A stretch of 64,000 nucleotides of DNA from Nematopogon swammerdamellus (GCA_946902875.1 OX336348.1:16393741-16457740), one strand, 5' to 3'. Shown: positions 41,322-54,400, numbered from the stretch's first letter. Notes: generated from the letters alone by a model not told the origin. Program-made: numbers and translations.

Positions 41322-43480
41322 CGGTTTTATTTTTTAAACGGTTTTATTTAGCTTGACTTCGTATATTTGTTTCTATCTTTGTTTCAAATCTTGCGACAAC
41401 TTTTTCAACTACTTCTACTGAACCGATTTTTATGAAACTTTGCACACACATTGAGTTCTCGTGACAATACAATATTATGATAATTTCAACTTGGTAACGA
41501 GGGTCTGATGATGGAGTCAGGAGGTGGACAGTGGAACTCTTCAACCGTTACTAGTAACCCCATCGAGTTTGGGCTCATTTGGTTGGTTTGGACGAGTGTC
41601 CCATACTTCTACCAATACACTTGGTGACGAGGGTCTGATGATGGAGTCAGGAGGTGTACAGTGGAACTCTTCAACCGTTACTAGTAACCCCCTCGAGTTT
41701 GGGCTCATATGTTTGGTTTGGACGAGTATCCCATACTTCTACCAATACACTTGGTGACGAGGGTCTGATGATTGAGTCAGGAGGTGTACAGTAGAACTCT
41801 TCAACCGTTACTAGTAACCCCCTCGCGTTTGGACTCATTTGGTTGGTTTGGACGAGTGTCCCATACTTCTACCAATACACTTGGTGACGAGGGTCTGATG
41901 ATGGAGTCAGAAGGTGTACAGTGGAAATCTTCAACCGTTACTAGTAACCTCCTCGAGTTTGGGCTCATTTGGTTTGTTTGGACGAGTGTCCCATACTTCT
42001 ACCAATACACTTGGTGACGAGGGTCTGATGATGGAGTCAGGAGGTGCACAGTGGAACTCTTCAACCGTTACTAGTAACCCCTTCGAGTTTCGGCTCATAT
42101 GGTTGTTTTGGACGAGTGTCCCATACTTCTACCAATACACTTGGTGACGAGGGTCTGATGATGGAGTCAGGAGGTGTACAGTGGAACTTTTCAACCGTTA
42201 CTAGTAACCCCCTCGAGTTTGGGCTCATTTGGTTTGTTTGGATGAGTGTCCCATACTTCTACCAATACACTTGGTGACGAGGGTCTGATGATGGAGTCAG
42301 GAGGTGCACAGTGGAACTCTTCAACTGTTACTAGTAACCCCCTCGAGTTTGGGCTCATTTGGTTGGTTTGGACGAGTGTCCCATACTTCTCCCAATACAC
42401 TTGGTGACGAGGGTCTGATGATGGAGTCAGGAGGTGTACAGTGGAACTCTTCAACCGTTACTAGTAACCCCTCGAGTTTGGGCTCTTTTGGTTGGTTTGG
42501 ACGAGTGTCCCATACTTCTATCAATACACTTGGTGACGAGGGTCTGATGGTGGAGTCAGGAGGTGTAAAGTGGAACTCTTCAACCATTACTAGTAACCCC
42601 CTCGAGTTTGGGCTCATTTGTTTTGTTTGGACGAGTGTCCCATACTTCTACCAATACACTTGGTGAAGAGGGTCTGATGATGGAGTCAGGAGGTGCACAG
42701 TGGAACTCTTCAACTGTTACTAGTAACCCCCTCGAGTTTGGGCTCATTTTGTTGGTTTGGACAAGTGTCTCATACTTCTACCAATTCACTTGGTGTCGAG
42801 GGTCTGATGATGGAGTCAGGAGGTGTACAGTGGAACTGTTCAACCGTTACTAGTAACTCCCTCGAGTTTGGGCTCTTTTGGTTGGTTTGGACGAGTGTCC
42901 CATACTTCTATCAATACACTTTGTGACGAGGGTCTGATGATGGAGTCAGGAGGTGTACAGTGGAACTCTTCAACCGTTACTAGTAACCCCTCGAGTTTGG
43001 GCTCATTTGGTTTGTTTGGACGAGTGTCCCATACTTCTACCAATACACTTAGTGACGAGGGTCTGATGATGGAGTCAGGAGGTGCACAGTGGAACTCTTC
43101 AACTGTTACTAGTAACCCCCTCGAGTTTGGGCTCATTTGGTTGGTTAGGACGAGTGTCCCATACTTCTACCAATACACTTGGTGACGAGGGTCTGATGAT
43201 CGAGTCTGAAGATGTACAGTGGAACTCTTCAACCGTTACTAGTAACCCCCTCGAGTTTGGGCTCGTTTGGTTGGTTTGGACGAGTGTCCCTACTTCTACC
43301 AATACACTTGGTGGCGAGGGTCTAATGATGGATTCAGGAGGTGGACAGTGGAACTCTTCAACTGTTACTAGTAACCCCCTCGAATTTGGGCTCATTTGTT
43401 TGGTTTGGACGAGTGACCCATACTTCTACCAATACACTTGGTGACGAGGATCTGATTATGGAGGCAGGAGGTGGACTGTT
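41322..43480 (+). mobile_element. 130-bp-repeat element, copy D1 (lacks helicase end)
   Basis: The left end has TAGCTTGACTTCGTATATTT and a conserved leader (ACTTCTACTGAACCGATTTT, ATGAAACTTTGCACACACAT, CAATATTATGATAATTTCAA), followed by about 15 units of the 130-bp repeat. The same leader starts D2 (44401) and, reversed, ends D3 and D4. The array ends at about 43470 in unrelated sequence with no PIF1 remnant. Confidence 0.65.
41497..43475 (+). repeat. 130-bp tandem array, about 15 units
   Basis: CTTGGTGACGAGGGTCTGAT starts recur every 130 bp (for example 41620, 41750, 41880). Each unit carries the 12-bp palindrome GTTACTAGTAAC and usually CTCGAG. 130 leaves remainder 1 on division by 3, so the roughly 77-codon frames ([17 protein letters not shown] type) restart in each unit and are not a protein. 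Confidence 0.95.
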
Positions 43481-43490
43481 GAACTTAAAT

Positions 43491-43835
43491 AAAACAAAAA
43501 TAAGGATCAGGATATTTGTTTGAATCCACCCAAGTTAAGGTTTCTGTATTGTCCCGAGAACTGTGTGGCGTTAGGGTGGCTAAAAATGATACGTTGTTAG
43601 CGATACACCACCCAAGTCAACGTTTGAAACGTGCCGAGGACTGTGTGGCATTAGGGTGGATAAAAATTATACGTCGTTAGCGTTTCAACTTCAAGGCTGG
43701 CCACATCTTGTTGTATGAGAGCGTTGCGCCACTACATGGACCTCAGGGGGGGGTTGTCTGTTATTGGTCTAATACTCGTGGGAACAACATGGAAGAAAAA
43801 AATTATAAAAAAAATCAAACTAAAAACGAGTAAAT
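43491..43835. other. Stretch with an 83-bp imperfect duplication
   Basis: CCACCCAAGTTAAGG...TTAGGGTGG (from 43527) is followed by a diverged copy (CCACCCAAGTCAACG...TTAGGGTGG, from about 43609). Each copy ends in GATACGTTGTTAGCG or a variant. No gene. Confidence 0.6.
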
Positions 43836-44400
43836 AAAAAAATAGGTAAAAAAACTTTTAAGTTAAACGGTTTTATTAAAAAAAAACAGCTGCACAAAAA
43901 ATTAGAAAAAAATCAGCTATACAAAAACTAGAAAATAATAAGGACACAAACCTGGGCCTTCTTAAGATTTTACGTCTGGGTAAGAAATCGTCAATACTAG
44001 CGTGCTGTCTTCTCATGTCGGATGCCAAAGGGCACTTTGTGTTGCTGCGTCAGCGGAATAAGTAATAAATTGAGACTTTTAACAGACTAATATAAAAACG
44101 TGGGGCGTATAATATACGTAATAACATGCGCCCCACGTTTTTATATTAGTCTGTTAAAAGTCTCAATTTATTACTTATTCCGCTGACGCAGCGACACAAA
44201 GTGCTCTTTGGCATCCGACATGAGAAGACAGCACGCTAGTATTGACGATTTCTTACCCAGACGTAAAATCTTAAGAAGGCCCAGGTTTGTGTCCTTATTA
44301 TTTTATAGTTTTTGTATAGCTGATTTTTTTCTAATTTTTTGTACAGCTGTTTTTTTTTTAATAAAACCGTTTAACTTAAAAGTTTTTTTACCTATTTTTT
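43836..44400. repeat. Large near-perfect palindrome P1
   Basis: Arms of about 280 bp meet at a hairpin with CGTGGGGCG / CGCCCCACG (44099-44137). From the centre outward each arm reads TTTTTATATTAGTCTGTTAA, GTCTCAATTTATTACTTATT, CCGCTGACGCAGCG, GGCATCCGACATGAG, CTTAAGAAGGCCCAGG, AATAAAACCGTTTAACTT, CCTATTTTTT. Equivalent palindromes lie at 50449-51005 and 54990-55548; a half-arm is at 46225-46456. Confidence 0.92.
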
Positions 44401-44556
44401 AGCTTGACTCCGTATATTTGTGGCTTTGTTTGTTTCTATCTTTGTTTCAAATCTTGCGACAACTTTTTCAACTACTTCTACTGAACCGATTTTCATGAAA
44501 CTTTGCACACACATTGAGTTCTCGTAACAATACAATATTATGATAAATTCAACTTG

Positions 44557-45845
44557 GTAACGAGGGTCTGATGATGGAGTCAGGAGGTGGACAGTGGAAC
44601 TCTTCAACCGTTACTAGTAACCCCCTCGAGTTTGTGCTCATATAGTTGGTTTGGACGAGTGTCCCATACTTGTACCAATACACTTGGTGACGAGGATCTG
44701 ATGATGGAGTCAGGAGGTGTACAGTGGAACTCTTCAACCATTACTAGTAACCCCCTCGAGTTTGGGCTCATATGGTTGGTTTGGACGAGTGTCCCATACT
44801 TCTACCAATACATTTGGTGACGAGGGTCTGATGATGGAGTCTGGAGGTGTACAGTGGAATTCTTCAACTGTTACTAGTAACCCCCTTAAGTTTGGGCTCA
44901 TTTGGTTGGTTTGGACGAGTGTCCCATACTTCTACCAATACACTTGGTGACGAGGGTCTGATGATGGAGTCAGGAGGTGGACAGTGGAACTCTTCAACCG
45001 TTACTAGTAACCCCCTTGAGTTGGTTGGAACTCATATGGTTGGTTTGGACGAGTGTCCCATACTTGTACCAATACACTTGGTGACGAGGATCTGATGATG
45101 GAGTCAGGAGGTGTACAGTGGAACTCTTCAACCGTTACTAGTAACCCTCTCGAGTTTGGGCTCATATGGTTGGTTTGGCCGAGTGTCCCATACTTCTACC
45201 AATACATTTGGTGACGAGGGTCTGATGATGGAGTCTGGAGGTGTACAGTGGAACTCTTCAACTGTTACTAGTAACCCCCTCAAGTTTGGGCTCATTTGGT
45301 TGGTTTGGACGAGTGTCCCATACTTCTACCAATACACTTGGTGACGAGGGTCTGATGATGGAGTCAGGAGGTGTACAGTGGAATTTTCTAACCGTTACTA
45401 GTAGCCCCCTCGAGTTTGGGCTCATTTGGTTGGTTTGGACGAGTGTCCCATACTTCTACCAATATACTTGGTGACGAGGGTCTCATGATGAAGTCAGGAG
45501 GTGAACAGTGGAACTTTTCAAACGTTACAAGTAACCCCCTCGAGTTTGGGCTCATTTGGTTGGTTTGGACGAGTGTCCCATACTTCTACCAATACACTTG
45601 GTGACGAGGGTCTGTTGATGGAGTCTGGAGGTGTACAGTGGAACTCTTCAACTGTTACTAGTAACCCCCTCAAGTTTGGGCTCATTTGGTTGGTTTGGAC
45701 GAGTGTCCCATACTTCTACCAATACACTTGGTGACGAGGGTCTGATGATGGAGTCAGGAGGAGTACAGTGGAATTTTCTAACCGTTACTAGTAACCCCCT
45801 CGAGTTTGGGCACATTTGGTTTGTTTGGACGGGTGTCCCATACTT
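44557..45845 (+). repeat. 130-bp tandem array in D2, about 10 units
   Basis: Same unit and orientation as D1. Neighbouring pairs of units repeat as blocks (44717-44950 resembles 45111-45344), indicating amplification in multi-unit steps. Confidence 0.94.
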
Positions 45846-46209
45846 GTCGAACGCAAAATGAAACAGACATACCATCTGTTCAAATTGATTTTGAAAGGGA
45901 CCAGTTTCCAGGTTTCAGTTTCCAGCAAAGATTAATTATGGAACAGCTGAGAGACGGATGTTACCGAAAATTTGGGCATGGGCCTCTACTGTCCATAAAA
46001 TGTAGGGCAGTACTGTTGACCATGCTGTCGTGTATTTGGGCTCCAGAATATTTGAGGAGGGTCAAGCGTATGTTGCATTGAGTCGCGTAAAGTCTTTAGA
46101 AGGGCTATGTATTAAGGAGCTTGATTGTGAGAAATTGACAGGTAAGAAACCGAGTAACAAAGATGCAATGAGAGAGTTGGAAAGGATGAGGAGTTTGCGT
46201 AATGAATGA
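45846..46209 (+). pseudogene. PIF1-family helicase C-terminus, remnant in D2
   Basis: Read across one frameshift near 45955: [11 protein letters not shown], then [17 protein letters not shown], a TAG where Gln is expected, [34 protein letters not shown], then an intact C-terminal tail ([11 protein letters not shown]...RSLRNE, stop at 46207-46209). TVHKMQG and YVALSRV are helicase motifs V/VI of the PIF1 family, present in Helitron Rep/helicase proteins. Inactive. Confidence 0.7.
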
Positions 46210-47239
46210 TACGAGCCAAAAATCAAACTAAAAACGAGTAAATAAAAAAATAGGTAAAAAAACTTTTAAGTTAAACGGTTTTATTAAAAAAAACTAGAAA
46301 AAAAATCATGAGCTGTACAAAAAACTAGAAAATAATAAGGACACAAGCCTGGGCCCTCTTAAGATTTTACGTCTAGGTAAGAAATCGTGCAATACTAGCG
46401 TGCTGTCTTCTCATGTCGGATGCCAAAGGGCATATTGTGTCGCTGCGTCAGCGGAATCAATCATCAATACTCAATATATACTACTAATAAATCTGTAAGG
46501 GATGGTCATGGAGTAAGTTACTTTGTTTTAGGAAATATTGAGTTTGTAGCCTCTATGTATGATACTAAAGCTAAATTGACGATTTTTAGAAATCTTTTCT
46601 GTATGTATGTATGTATGTTCCTCCATAACTCTAAAGCCATCATCTGAATTTGATTTAACTTAGTACAAGCCCATTTTACTATACAGGACACAGGATAGGC
46701 TTACTAAAATTCACTTCCGGCTACGCTAAGATGTGGCTCCCATACAAATCGAATTGTTCCAAGCGCCGAAATAAAGGGCGGCGCGGCGCGGCGGGGGTTA
46801 GTAGCGCGTCTCGCGGAGACTGGCAGCGCGGCGGCGGCGTAGGCGCGGGATGCGGCGCGGGGTGCGGTTTGGCGGAGCGCGGTGTGTGTGTATGCATTGT
46901 CTCGGCAGAGTTTCTTATTTAATTCGATTCATAATATTATGTAGGTTAACTTCGTTAGGTATCTATTTGATTAATTTTAGGTGCAAACCTATGTAAAAGT
47001 GTTGTTGCGAGTCGATGTTAGCGGATATTTACTTAACTGAAGTTGCAATTTGATTTAAGTTAATTGATCGTATGTTTATTATATTGTACGTAGTGTAGTA
47101 TGCGCGGAATATTAGCAAAAAGATTCTTATTTTTACCCGACTACGGCGAAGCGAAAAGGAGAGTTATGTTTTTGACCGGTATGTATATGTATGTATGTAT
47201 AGCTTTTGCCCGCGGCTTCGCTCGCGTGAAAATCGTATT

Positions 47240-47709
47240 TCAAAGGAAGAAAGTAAGTAACTAAGGGCGAGCTGGGTTCAGATAAACGAAAAACCGTCTC
47301 GAAGAAAGTGAGTAACTTTTTGAGGCCGAAGGCGAAGTTGCGTTCAGGAAGACGATAAACCTTCTCGAAGACAGTAAGTAACTATGGGCGAGGCCGAAGG
47401 CCGAGCTGCGTTCAGGAAGAGGATAAACCATCTATATGAAAGTAAGTAACAAAGGGCGAGGCCGAAGGCCGAGCTGCGTTCAAGAAGAGGATAACCTTTT
47501 CGAAGAAAGTAAGTAACAGAGGGCGAGGCCGAAGGCCGAGCTGCGTTCAGGAAGACGATAAACTTTTTCGAATACAGTAAGTAACTATAGGCGAGGCCGA
47601 AGGCCGAGCTGCGTTCAGGAAGACGATAAATTCTCGAAGACAGTAAGTAACTATTAGCGAGGCCGAAGGACGAGCTGCGTTCAGCATGAGGGTAAACTTT
47701 TCGAAGAAA
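47240..47709 (-). repeat. 68-bp array segment, inverted, in the composite Helitron
   Basis: About 7 units in minus orientation following TAGCTTTTGCCCGCGGCTTC (a 3' terminus read backwards, with TATAG in place of the expected ACTAG). Confidence 0.9.
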
Positions 47710-48479
47710 GTAAGTTCAATACTAATAATAAATCTGTAAGGGATGGTCATGGAGTAAGTTATTTTGTTTTAGGAAATATTGAGTTTGTAGCCTCTATGTA
47801 TGATACTAAAGCTAAATTGACGATTTTTAGAAAACTTTTCTGTATGGATGTATGTATGTTCCTCCATAACTCTTAAAGCCATCATCCGAATTTGATGAAA
47901 CTTAGTACAAGCCCATTTTACTATACAGGACACAGGATAGGCTTACTAAAATTCACTTCCGGCTACGCTAAGATGTGGCTCCCATACAAATCGAATTGTT
48001 CCAAGCGCCGAAATAAAGGGCGGCGCGGCGCGGCGGGGGTTAGTAGCGCGTCTCGCGGAGACTGGCAGCGCGGCGGCGGCGTAGGCGCGGGACGCGGCGC
48101 GGGGTGCGGTCTGGCGGAGCGCGGTTTGTGTGTATGCATTGTCTCAGCAGAGTTTCTTATTTAATTCGATTCATAATATTATGTAGGTTAACTTCGTTAG
48201 GTATCTATTTGATTAATTTTAGGTGCAAACCTACGTAAAAGTGTTGTTGCGAGTCGATGTTAGCGGATATATACTTAACTGAAGTTCCAATTTGATCTAA
48301 GTTAATTGATCGTATGATTATTATATTGTACGTAGTGTAGTATGCGCGGAATATTAGCAAAAAGATTCTTATTTTTACCCGACTACGGCGAAGCGAAAAG
48401 GAGAGTTATGTTTTTGACCGGTATGTATATGTATGTATGTATAGCTTTTGCCCGTGGCTTCGCTCGCGTGAAATTCGTA

Positions 48480-50355
48480 TTTCAAAGGAAGAAAGCAAGT
48501 AACTAAGGGCGAGCTGGGTTCAGGTAAACGAAAAACCGTCTCGAAGAAAGTGAGTAACTTTTTGAGGCCGAAGGCGAAGTTGCGTTCAGGAAGACGATAA
48601 ACCTTCTCGAAGATAGTAGTAACTATGGGCGAGGCCGAAGGCCGAGCTGCGTTCAGGAAGAGGATAAACCATCTATATGAAAGTAAGTAACAAAGGGCGA
48701 GGCCGAAGGCCGAGCTGCGTTCAAGAAGAGGATAACCTTTTCGAAGAAAGGAAGTAACAGAGGGCGAGGCCGAAGGCCGAGCTGCGTTCAGGAAGACGAT
48801 AAACCTTTTCGAAGACAGTAAGTAACTAGAGGCGAGGCCGAAGGCCGAGCTGCGTTCATGAAGACGATAAATTCTCGAAGACAGTAAGGAACTATGGGCG
48901 AGGCCGAAAGACAAGCTGCGTTCAGGAAAACGATAAACCTTTTCGAAGACTGTGAGTAACTATGGGCGAGGCCGAAGGCCGAGCTGCGTTCAGCATGAGG
49001 GTAAACTTTTCGAAGAAAGTAAGTAAGAGAGGGCGAGGCCGAAGGCCGAGCTGCGTTCAGGAAAACGATAAACCTTCTCGAAGACAGCAAGTAACTATGG
49101 GCGAGGCCGAAGGCCGAGCTGCGTTCAGGAAGAGGATGACCTTTTCGAAGAAATTAAGTAACAGAGGGCGAGGCCGAAGGCCGAGCAGCGTTCAGAAAGA
49201 CGATAAACCTTTTCGAAGACAGTAAGTAACTATAGGCGAGGCCGAAGGCCGAGCTGCGTTCAGGAAGACGATATATTTTCGAAGACAGTAAGTAACTACG
49301 GACCAGGCCGAAGGCCGAAATGTGTAAAGGAAGAGGATAAACCTTTTCGAAGAAAGTAAGTAACAAAGAAGTTACTTTCTTCGAGAAGATTTATCGTCTT
49401 CCTGAACGCAGCTCGGCCTTCGGACTCGCCCTCTGTTACTTACATTCTTCGAAAAGGTTATCCTCTTCCTGAACGCAGCTCGGCCTTCGGCCTCGCCCTT
49501 TGTTAATTACTTCTTAAAGATGGTTTATCCTCTTCCTGAACGCAGCTCGGCCTTCGGCCTCGCCCATAGTTACTTACTGTCTTCGAAAAGGTTTATCGTC
49601 TTCCTGAACGCAGTTTGGCCTTCGGCCTCGCCCTATGTTACTAACTTTCTTAGAAAAGGTTATCCTCTTTCTGAACGCAGCTCGGCCTTCGGCCTCGCCC
49701 ATAGTTACTTACTGTCTTCGAGAAGGTTCAGTTTTCCTGAACGCAACGCGGCCTTCGGCCTCGCCCTCTGTTACTTACTTTCTTCGAAAAGTTTACCCTT
49801 ATCCTGAACGAAGCTCGGTCTTCGGCCTCGCCCATACTTACTTTCTTCGAAAAGTTTATCTTCTTCCTGAACGCAGCTCGGCCTTCGGCCTCGCCTCTGT
49901 TACTTACTTCTTAAAGATGGTTTATCCTCTTCCTGAACGCAGCTCGGCCTTCGGCCTCGCCCTTTGTTACTTACTTTCTTAGAAAAGGTTATTCTCTTCC
50001 TGAACGCAGCTCGGCCTTCCGCCTCGCCCATAGTTACTTACTGTCTTCGAGAAGGTTCAGTTTTCCTGAACGCAGCTCGGCCTTCGGCCTCGCCCTCTGT
50101 TGCTTACTTTCTTCGAAAATTTTACCCTCATCCTGAACGCAGCTCGGCCTTCGGCCTCGCCCTTTGTTACTTACTTTCTTAAAGATGGTTTATCCTCTAC
50201 CTGAACGCAGCTCGGCCTTTGGCCTCGCCCATAGTTACTTACTGTCTTCGAGAAGGTTTATCGTCTTCCTGAACGCAACTCCGCCTTCGGCCTCAAAAAG
50301 TTACTCACTTTCTTCGAGACGGTTTATCGTTTACCTGAACCCAGCTCGCCCTTAG
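48480..50355. repeat. 68-bp array with orientation flip at about 49370
   Basis: Minus-oriented units to about 49365, then AAGTAACAAAGAAGTTACTT, then plus-oriented units. The two halves make a large imperfect inverted repeat whose outer ends are both Helitron 3' hairpins (48442 and 50417). Confidence 0.92.
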
Positions 50356-50448
50356 TTACTTACTTTCTTCCTTTGATATACGAATTTCACGCGAGCGAAG
50401 CAGCGGGCAAAAGCTAGTAAGTAATAAATTGAGACTTTTAACAGAATA

Positions 50449-51005
50449 ATTAAAAAAAAAATAGGTAAAAAACTTTAAAGTTAAACGGTTTTATTAAAAA
50501 TAAAAAACTAGAAAAAAAAACAGCTGTACAAAAAACTAGAAAATAATAAGGACACAAGCCTGGGCCTTCTTAAGATTTTACGTCTAAGTAAGAAATCGTG
50601 CAATACTAGCGTGCTGTCTTCTCATGTCGGATGCCAAAGGGCACATTGTGTCGCTGCGTCAGCGGAATAAGTAATAAATTGAGACTTTTAACATACTGAT
50701 ATAAAAACGTGGGGCGCATGTTATTTATTACGCATATTATACGCCCCACGTTTTTATATTAGTCTGTTAAAAGTCTCAATTTATTACTTATTCCGCTGAC
50801 GCAGCGACACAATGTGCCCTTTGGCATCCGACATGAGAATACAGCACGCTAGTATTGCACGATTTCTTACCCAGACGTAAAATCTTAAGAAGGCCCAGGC
50901 TTGTGTCCTTATTATTTTCTAGTTTTTTGTACAGCTGTTTTTTTTCTAGTTTTTTATTTTTAATAAAACCGTTTAACTTAAAAGTTTTTTACCTATTTTT
51001 TTATT
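50449..51005. repeat. Large near-perfect palindrome P2
   Basis: Same arms as P1, centred at about 50729 on CGTGGGGCGCATGTTATTTA and its complement side. It links D2's remnant to D3, so the two elements are arranged with their terminal arms facing each other. Confidence 0.92.
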
Positions 51006-51106
51006 TACACGTTTTTAGTTTGATTTTTGGCTCGTACGTTACGTAAACTCGTCATCCTTTCCAACTCTCTCATTGCATCTTTGTTACTCGGTTTCTTACC
51101 TGTCAA

Positions 51107-51403
51107 TTACTCACAATCAAGCTCCTCAATACATAACCCTTCTAAAGACTTTACGCGACTCAATGCAACATACGCTTGACCCTCCTCAAATAGTCTGGAG
51201 CCCAAATACACGACAGCACGGTCAACAGTACTGCCCTGCATTTTATGAACAGTGGAGGCCCATGACAAAATTATCGGTAACATCCGTCTCTTAGCTGTTC
51301 CATAGTTAAACTTTGCTGGAAACTGTATGGCTTTAGGATGGATAAGGTGTACGCCGTCTCTTTCAAAATCAATTTGAACAGATGGTATGTCTGTTTCATA
51401 CTT
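51107..51403 (-). pseudogene. PIF1-family helicase C-terminus, remnant in D3
   Basis: The best-preserved copy: one open frame reads [79 protein letters not shown] and then TAA. In D2 the corresponding codon is AAA and the protein continues 22 residues, so this stop is premature. Upstream the frame runs into the 130-bp array, so the helicase N-terminus and ATP-binding motifs are absent. Confidence 0.75.
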
Positions 51404-51415
51404 TTGCGTTCGGCA

Positions 51416-54400
51416 AGTATGGGACACTCGTCCAAACAAACCAAATGAGCCTAACCTCGAGGGGGTTACTAGTAACGGTTGAAGAGTTCCACTGTACACC
51501 TCCAGACTCCATCATCAAACCCTCGTCACCAAGTGTATTGGTAGAAGTAAGGGACACTCGTCCAAACCAACCATATAAGCCCAAACTCGAGGGGGTTACT
51601 AGTAACCGTTGAAGAGTTCCACTGTACACCTACTGACTCCATCATCAGACCCTCGTCATCAAGTGTATTGGTAGAAGTATGGGACACTCGTCCAAACCAA
51701 CCATATGAGCCCAAACTCGAGGGGGTTAATAGTAACGGTTGAAGAGTTCCACTGTACACCTCCTGCCTCCATCATCAGACCCTCATCATCAAGTGTATTG
51801 GTAGAAGTATGGGACACTCGTCCAAACCAACCATATGAGCCCAAACTCGAGGGGGTTAATAGTAACGGTTGAAGAGTTCCACTGTACACCTCCTGCCTCC
51901 ATCATCAGACCCTCATCATCAAGTGTATTGGTAGAAGTATGGGACACTCGTCCAAACCAACCATATGAGCCCAAACTCGAGGGGGTTAATAGTAACGGTT
52001 GAAGAGTTCCACTGTACACCTCCTGCCTCCATCATCAGACCCTCGTCACCAAGTGTATTGGTTAGAAGTATGGGACACTCGTCCAAACCAACCAAATGAG
52101 CCCAAACTCGAGGGGGTTACTAGTAACGGTTGAAGAGTTCCCCGTCCACCTCCTGACTCCATCATCAGACTCTCGTCACCAAGTGTATTGGTAGAAGTAT
52201 GGGACACTCGTCTAAACCAGCCAAATGAGCCCAAACTCGAGGGGGTTACTAGTAACGGTTGAAGAGTTCCACTGTACACCTCCTGACTCCAACATCAGAC
52301 CCTCGTCACCAAGTGTATTGGTAGAAATATGGGACACTCGTCCAAACCAACCATATGAGCCCAAACTCGAGGGAGTTACTAGTAACGGTTGAAGAATTCC
52401 ACTGTCCACCTCCTGACTCCATCATCAGACCCTCGTCACCATGAGTATTGGTAGAAGTATGGAACACTCGTCCAAACTAACCAAATGAGCCCAAACTCGA
52501 GGGGGTTACTAGTAACGGTTGAAGAGTTCCACTGTCCAACTCTTGACTCCAACATCAGACCCTCGTCAAAAAGTGTATTGGCAGAAGTATAGGACACTCG
52601 TTCAAACAAACCAAATGAGCCCATACTCGAGGGGGTTACTAGTAACGGTTGAAGAGTTCCACTGTACACCTCCTGACTCCATCATCAGACCCTCGTCACC
52701 AAGTGTATTGGTAGTAGTATGGGACACTCGTCCAAACCAACCATATGAGCCCAAACTCGAAGGGGTTACTAGTAACGGTTGAAGAGTTCCCCTTCCACCT
52801 CCTGACTCCATCATCAGACTCTCGTCACCAAGTCTATTGGTAGAAGTATGAGACACTCGTCCAAACCAGCCAAATGAGCCCAAACTCGAGGGGGTTACTA
52901 GTAACGGTTGAAGAGTTCCACTGTACACCTCCTGACTCCATCATCAGACCCTCGTCACCAAGTGTATTCGTAGAAGTATGGGACACTCGTCCAAACCAAC
53001 CATATGAGCTCAAACTCGAGGGTGTTACTAGTAACGGTTGAAGAGTTCCACTGTTCACCTCCTGACTCCATCATCAGACCCTCGCCAAGTGTATTGGTAG
53101 AAGTATGTATGGGACACTCGTCCAAACCAACCAAATGAGCCCAAACTCGAGGGGGTTACTAGTAACGGTTGAAGAGTTCCACTGTACACCTCCTGACTCC
53201 ATCATCAGACCCTCGTCAACATGTTTATTGGTAGAAGTATGGAACACTCGTCCAAACTAACCAAATGAGCCCAAACTCGAGGGGGTTACTAGTAACGGTT
53301 GAAGAGTTCCACTGTCCACCTCCTGACTCCAACATCAGACCCTCGTCAAAAAGCGTATTGGTAGAAGTATAGAACACTCGTTCAAACAAACCAAATGAGC
53401 CCATACTCGAGGGGGTTACTAGTAACGGTTGAAGAGTTCCACTGTACATCTCCTGACTCCATCATCAGACCCTCGTCACCAAGTGTATTGGTAGAAGTAT
53501 GGGACACTCGTCCAAACCAACCATATGAGCCCAAACTCGAGGGTGTTACTAGTAACGGTTGAAGAGTTCCACTTTACACCTCCTGACTCCATCATCAGAC
53601 CCTCGTCACCAAGTGTATTGGTAGAAGTATGGAACACTCGTCCAAACTAACCAAACGAGCCCAAACTCGAGGGGGTTACTAGTAACGGTTGAAGAGTTCC
53701 ACTGTCCACCTCCTGATTCCAACATCAGACCCTCGTCAAAAATCGTATTGGTAGAAGTATAGGACACTCGTTCAAGCAAACCAAATGAGCCCATACTCGA
53801 TGGGGTTACTAGTAACGGTTGAAGAGTTCCACTTTACACCTCCTGATTCCATCATCAGACCCTCGTCACCAAGTGTATTGGTAGAAGTATGGGACACTCG
53901 TCCAAACCAACCAAATGAGCCCAAACTCGAGGGGTTTACTAGTAACGGTTGAAGAGATTCACTGTACACCTCCAGACTTCATCATCAGACCCTCGTCACC
54001 AAGTATATTGGTAGAACTATGGGACACTCGTCCAAACCAACCAAATGAACCCAAACTCGAGGGTGTTACTAGTAACGGTTGAAGAGTTCCACTGTACACC
54101 TCCTGACTCCATAATCAGACTCTCGTCACCAAGTGTATTGGTAGAAGTATGGGACACTCGTCCAAACCAACCAAATGAGCCAAAACTCGAGGGGGTTACT
54201 AGCAACGGTTGAAGAGTTCCACTGTACACCTCCTGACTCCATCATCAGACCCTCGTCACCAAGTGTATTGGTAGAAGTATGGGACACTCTTCCAAACCAA
54301 CCATATGAGCCCAAACTCGAGGGGGTTACTAGTAACGGTTGAAGAGTTCCACTGTCCACCTCCTGACTCCATCATCAGACCCTCGTCACCAAGTGTATTG

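Larger units (their letters stand above)
44401..46456 (+). mobile_element. 130-bp-repeat element, copy D2
   Basis: Leader from AGCTTGACTCCGTATATTTG, the array (44557-45845), a PIF1-helicase remnant (45846-46209), then GAGCCAAAAATCAAAC and one palindrome half-arm that stops at GCAGCGGAA-type sequence at 46456, where the composite Helitron is inserted. It resumes at 50418 (TAAGTAATAAATTGAGAC). The inferred element order is leader, repeats, helicase, terminal arm with GC hairpin. Confidence 0.65.
46457..50417 (+). mobile_element. Composite Helitron-like element, about 3.96 kb
   Basis: Starts with TC (46457) after GCGGAA and ends in CTAG (50414-50417) followed by TAAGTAATAAATTG. The uninterrupted palindrome arm at 44055-44072 reads GCGGAATAAGTAATAAATTG, so insertion was exactly between A and T. 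Inside: C module (about 46490-47199), inverted 68-bp array headed by a reversed 3' hairpin (47200-47709), a second C module (47715-48440), another reversed hairpin and inverted array (48442 to about 49370), flip at AACAAAGAAGTTAC, forward array to about 50355 and the normal 3' end. No coding genes. Confidence 0.8.

Noticed and set aside
41524..43523. Many 62- to 120-codon frames through the 130-bp arrays (also 44549-45861, 51382-54444, 55928-56978)
   Set aside because: 130 bp shifts the frame by one in each unit, so each frame closes and restarts; no continuous protein is possible.
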